In this document: positions 62,531-64,000 of the stretch, in pieces
Position numbering within the stretch: the stretch's first letter is position 1
Layout of the letters: the number at the start of each line of letters is the position of its first letter
Source of the DNA: an uncultured Lachnospiraceae bacterium
GTDB taxonomy: Bacteria; Bacillota; Clostridia; Lachnospirales; Lachnospiraceae
DNA length: 64,000 bases
Direction: 5' to 3'
NCBI GenBank assembly: GCA_900317505.1
Contig: ONHB01000012.1
Coordinates: forward strand, 1 to 64,000
Notes under the pieces: generated by a model
Database searches by the model: none
The model's input: only the letters and a program-made list of their open reading frames with translations
Told to the model about the DNA's origin: nothing
Made by a program: the position numbers and the translations under genes

Positions 62531-64000
62531 TTATACCTCTCTGAAATCGTTGGTATCATCCGGATCCTGTACATTCTGTGAATCCTCTGATTCCTCTGTA
62601 GATGCAGCTTCGATTTCCTCATCTGCCTTCTGTTTTTCAGCACCTGAAGAGGCTGTATTCTCTTCGTCATCCGGATTATCTTTATCTGTTTCTGTATTTT
62701 CAGCTGATCCTGCACCTGAATATGCTTTATCAGAACCGGTGCTACTGTCTGACGAAGTGCTTTCTTTCAGCTTTTCTTCGCCCTCAGTAAGCACTTCCCT
62801 GAAATCCATGACTACCGTTTTGTTTGTCTTCTCTTCTTTCGCCTTGTCAGCATCCTTTTCCTCTTTATCTTCTTTGTCAGATGCTTTATCAGCCTTGGCT
62901 TTTTGTGCCTGCAGCGGATCTTCCTTTACCGGCACCGGAATGCCTTTTTCCTTGCAGTAAATTTCCATAAATTCTTTACCGGTAATGGTCTCTTTTTCAA
63001 TCAGATGTCCCGCAAGCTTATCCAGAATAGCTCTGTTTTCCTTGATCATGGTCTTGGCTTCCTTGTAGCAGGACTTCAATAATTTCATAACTTCCTCATC
63101 AACGCCTGCTGCCGTAACCTCGGAGCAGTTCATGGAAGTACGTCCGTCCAGATACTGGCTTTCGACTGTTTCCAGTCCCATCAGACCAAAACGCTTGCTC
63201 ATACCATAGCGGGTAACCATGCTTCTTGCCAGACTGGTGGCCTTTTCAATATCGTTGGAAGCACCGGTTGTAACAGAATCAAATACCACATCCTCTGCCG
63301 CACGTCCGCCCAGCAGTCCGACGATCATATCATGCAGCTCTGCCTCGGTATTGAGGTATTTCTCTTCCTCCGGCACCTGCATAACATATCCCAACGCTCC
63401 CATTGTACGGGGAACGATCGTAATCTTCTGAACCGGCTCGGAATTTTTCTGGAGCGCAGCGATCAATGCATGTCCTACCTCGTGGTAAGATACGATCTTT
63501 CTCTCCTGCTGGCTCATGATCCGGTCTTTCTTTTCTTTTCCGACAAGGACAACCTCTACCGCGCCGAAAAGATCCTTTTGTGAAACGGCCTTTCTGCCTT
63601 CTTTTACGGCATTGATAGCAGCTTCATTGACCATATTGGCAAGATCGGCACCAACTGCACCGCTCGTAGCAAGGGCAATGGCATCCAGATCCACACTGTC
63701 ATCCAAAAGCACATCCTTGGAATGCACCTTTAAAATATCCACACGGCCTTTCAGATCCGGCTTTTCTACAATGACACGTCTGTCAAAACGTCCCGGTCTT
63801 AACAATGCCTTATCCAAAATCTCCGGTCTGTTGGTAGCTGCCAGGATCAGGATACCCTTGGATGAATCAAAACCATCCATCTCAGACAACAGCTGGTTGA
63901 GGGTCTGTTCTCTTTCTTCGTTGCCTCCACCGTATTTGGAATCACGGCTCCGGCCGATCGCATCGATCTCATCAATAAAAATAATACAAGGTGCGTTTTT
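62531..64000 (-). CDS. ftsH: C-terminal part of the ATP-dependent membrane protease FtsH
   Basis: The frame is open to the window end; 489 residues are visible and the N-terminal membrane part and Walker A lie outside. The first residues are the AAA+ Walker B IIFIDEIDAIGRSRDS, then the second region of homology with the arginine fingers (RPGRFDRRVIVEKPD). The zinc protease motif HEVGH follows, in ERKIVSYHEVGHALIAAL. The protein ends in a long acidic, low-complexity tail of about 130 residues from the AQKAKADKASD segment, much longer than in E. coli FtsH. DFREV occurs twice in that tail, the second time at the very C-terminus (NDFREV). FtsH degrades membrane and regulatory proteins. Confidence 0.98.
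   Translation of the reverse strand, partial: KNAPCIIFIDEIDAIGRSRDSKYGGGNEEREQTLNQLLSEMDGFDSSKGILILAATNRPEILDKALLRPGRFDRRVIVEKPDLKGRVDILKVHSKDVLLDDSVDLDAIALATSGAVGADLANMVNEAAINAVKEGRKAVSQKDLFGAVEVVLVGKEKKDRIMSQQERKIVSYHEVGHALIAALQKNSEPVQKITIVPRTMGALGYVMQVPEEEKYLNTEAELHDMIVGLLGGRAAEDVVFDSVTTGASNDIEKATSLARSMVTRYGMSKRFGLMGLETVESQYLDGRTSMNCSEVTAAGVDEEVMKLLKSCYKEAKTMIKENRAILDKLAGHLIEKETITGKEFMEIYCKEKGIPVPVKEDPLQAQKAKADKASDKEDKEEKDADKAKEEKTNKTVVMDFREVLTEGEEKLKESTSSDSSTGSDKAYSGAGSAENTETDKDNPDDEENTASSGAEKQKADEEIEAASTEESEDSQNVQDPDDTNDFREV

Overview
The window reads as chromosomal DNA of an anaerobic low-to-mid GC Firmicute, most likely a Lachnospiraceae member (class Clostridia). Pointers are: a type III glutamine synthetase, an Amt transporter fused to a P-II domain, a Crh-like HPr with Glu15, a DUF6465-type protein, ChvE/Ggu-type sugar transport with a YesM/YesN-type sensor pair, the hrcA-grpE-dnaK-dnaJ order under a CIRCE element, and strong AGGAGG ribosome sites. 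Almost all genes lie on the minus strand. The exceptions are the partial gene at the left edge, an HPr-like gene, a prepilin gene and ppiB.

Layout, left to right. 1-563: end of an Rpn/PD-(D/E)XK nuclease-type gene. 637-11425: one maltodextrin/glycogen operon, read right to left as solute-binding protein, two permeases, 4-alpha-glucanotransferase, LacI-type regulator, GH13 amylase, glycogen phosphorylase and an AAC(3)-fold acetyltransferase, preceded by three copies of a GGTAACGTT operator. 11735-11806: tRNA-Gln(CUG). 12048-14403: glutamine synthetase III behind a structured leader with a terminator. 14409-20302: housekeeping genes for tRNA wobble-uridine modification (U32 protein, TrmR-like), a short MltG-like protein, YlbF, RNase J, and the IreB-RuvX-DUF1292 operon. 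20359-28664: MtaB, HPr-like protein, prepilin, ThiI with a cysteine desulfurase, RsmE, PrmA and HisD. 28906-33833: heat-shock operon. 33937-34194: a very long inverted repeat. 34334-38959: DUF6465 protein, UppP, an SGNH/MBOAT acyl-transfer pair and a small membrane protein. 39261-50978: a sugar ABC transporter with two different permeases, followed by a tightly overlapping sensory operon (GNAT, membrane-anchored binding protein, histidine kinase, AraC-type response regulator, lipoprotein binding protein). 50994-51828: ppiB and a second long inverted repeat. 51927-53915: the Amt-P-II fusion with an attenuator-like leader. 54304-56217: aldolase and lipid kinase. 56352-62425: a carbon-control/cell-envelope cluster (uvrC, hprK, ROK glucokinase, murB, whiA, crh-like). 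62531-64000: the C-terminal part of FtsH, cut by the window end.

How the parts fit: maltodextrin is imported by the ABC system, rearranged by MalQ and the GH13 enzyme and phosphorolysed by GlgP. HprK, the Crh-like protein and the His-less HPr-like protein point to serine-phosphorylation control of carbon use. GSIII and Amt-P-II form a nitrogen assimilation pair, and each carries a hairpin terminator between promoter and gene. The most unusual material is non-coding: two inverted repeats with arms of about 120 bp, and the GSIII and Amt leaders. No prophage, CRISPR array or insertion sequence was seen.
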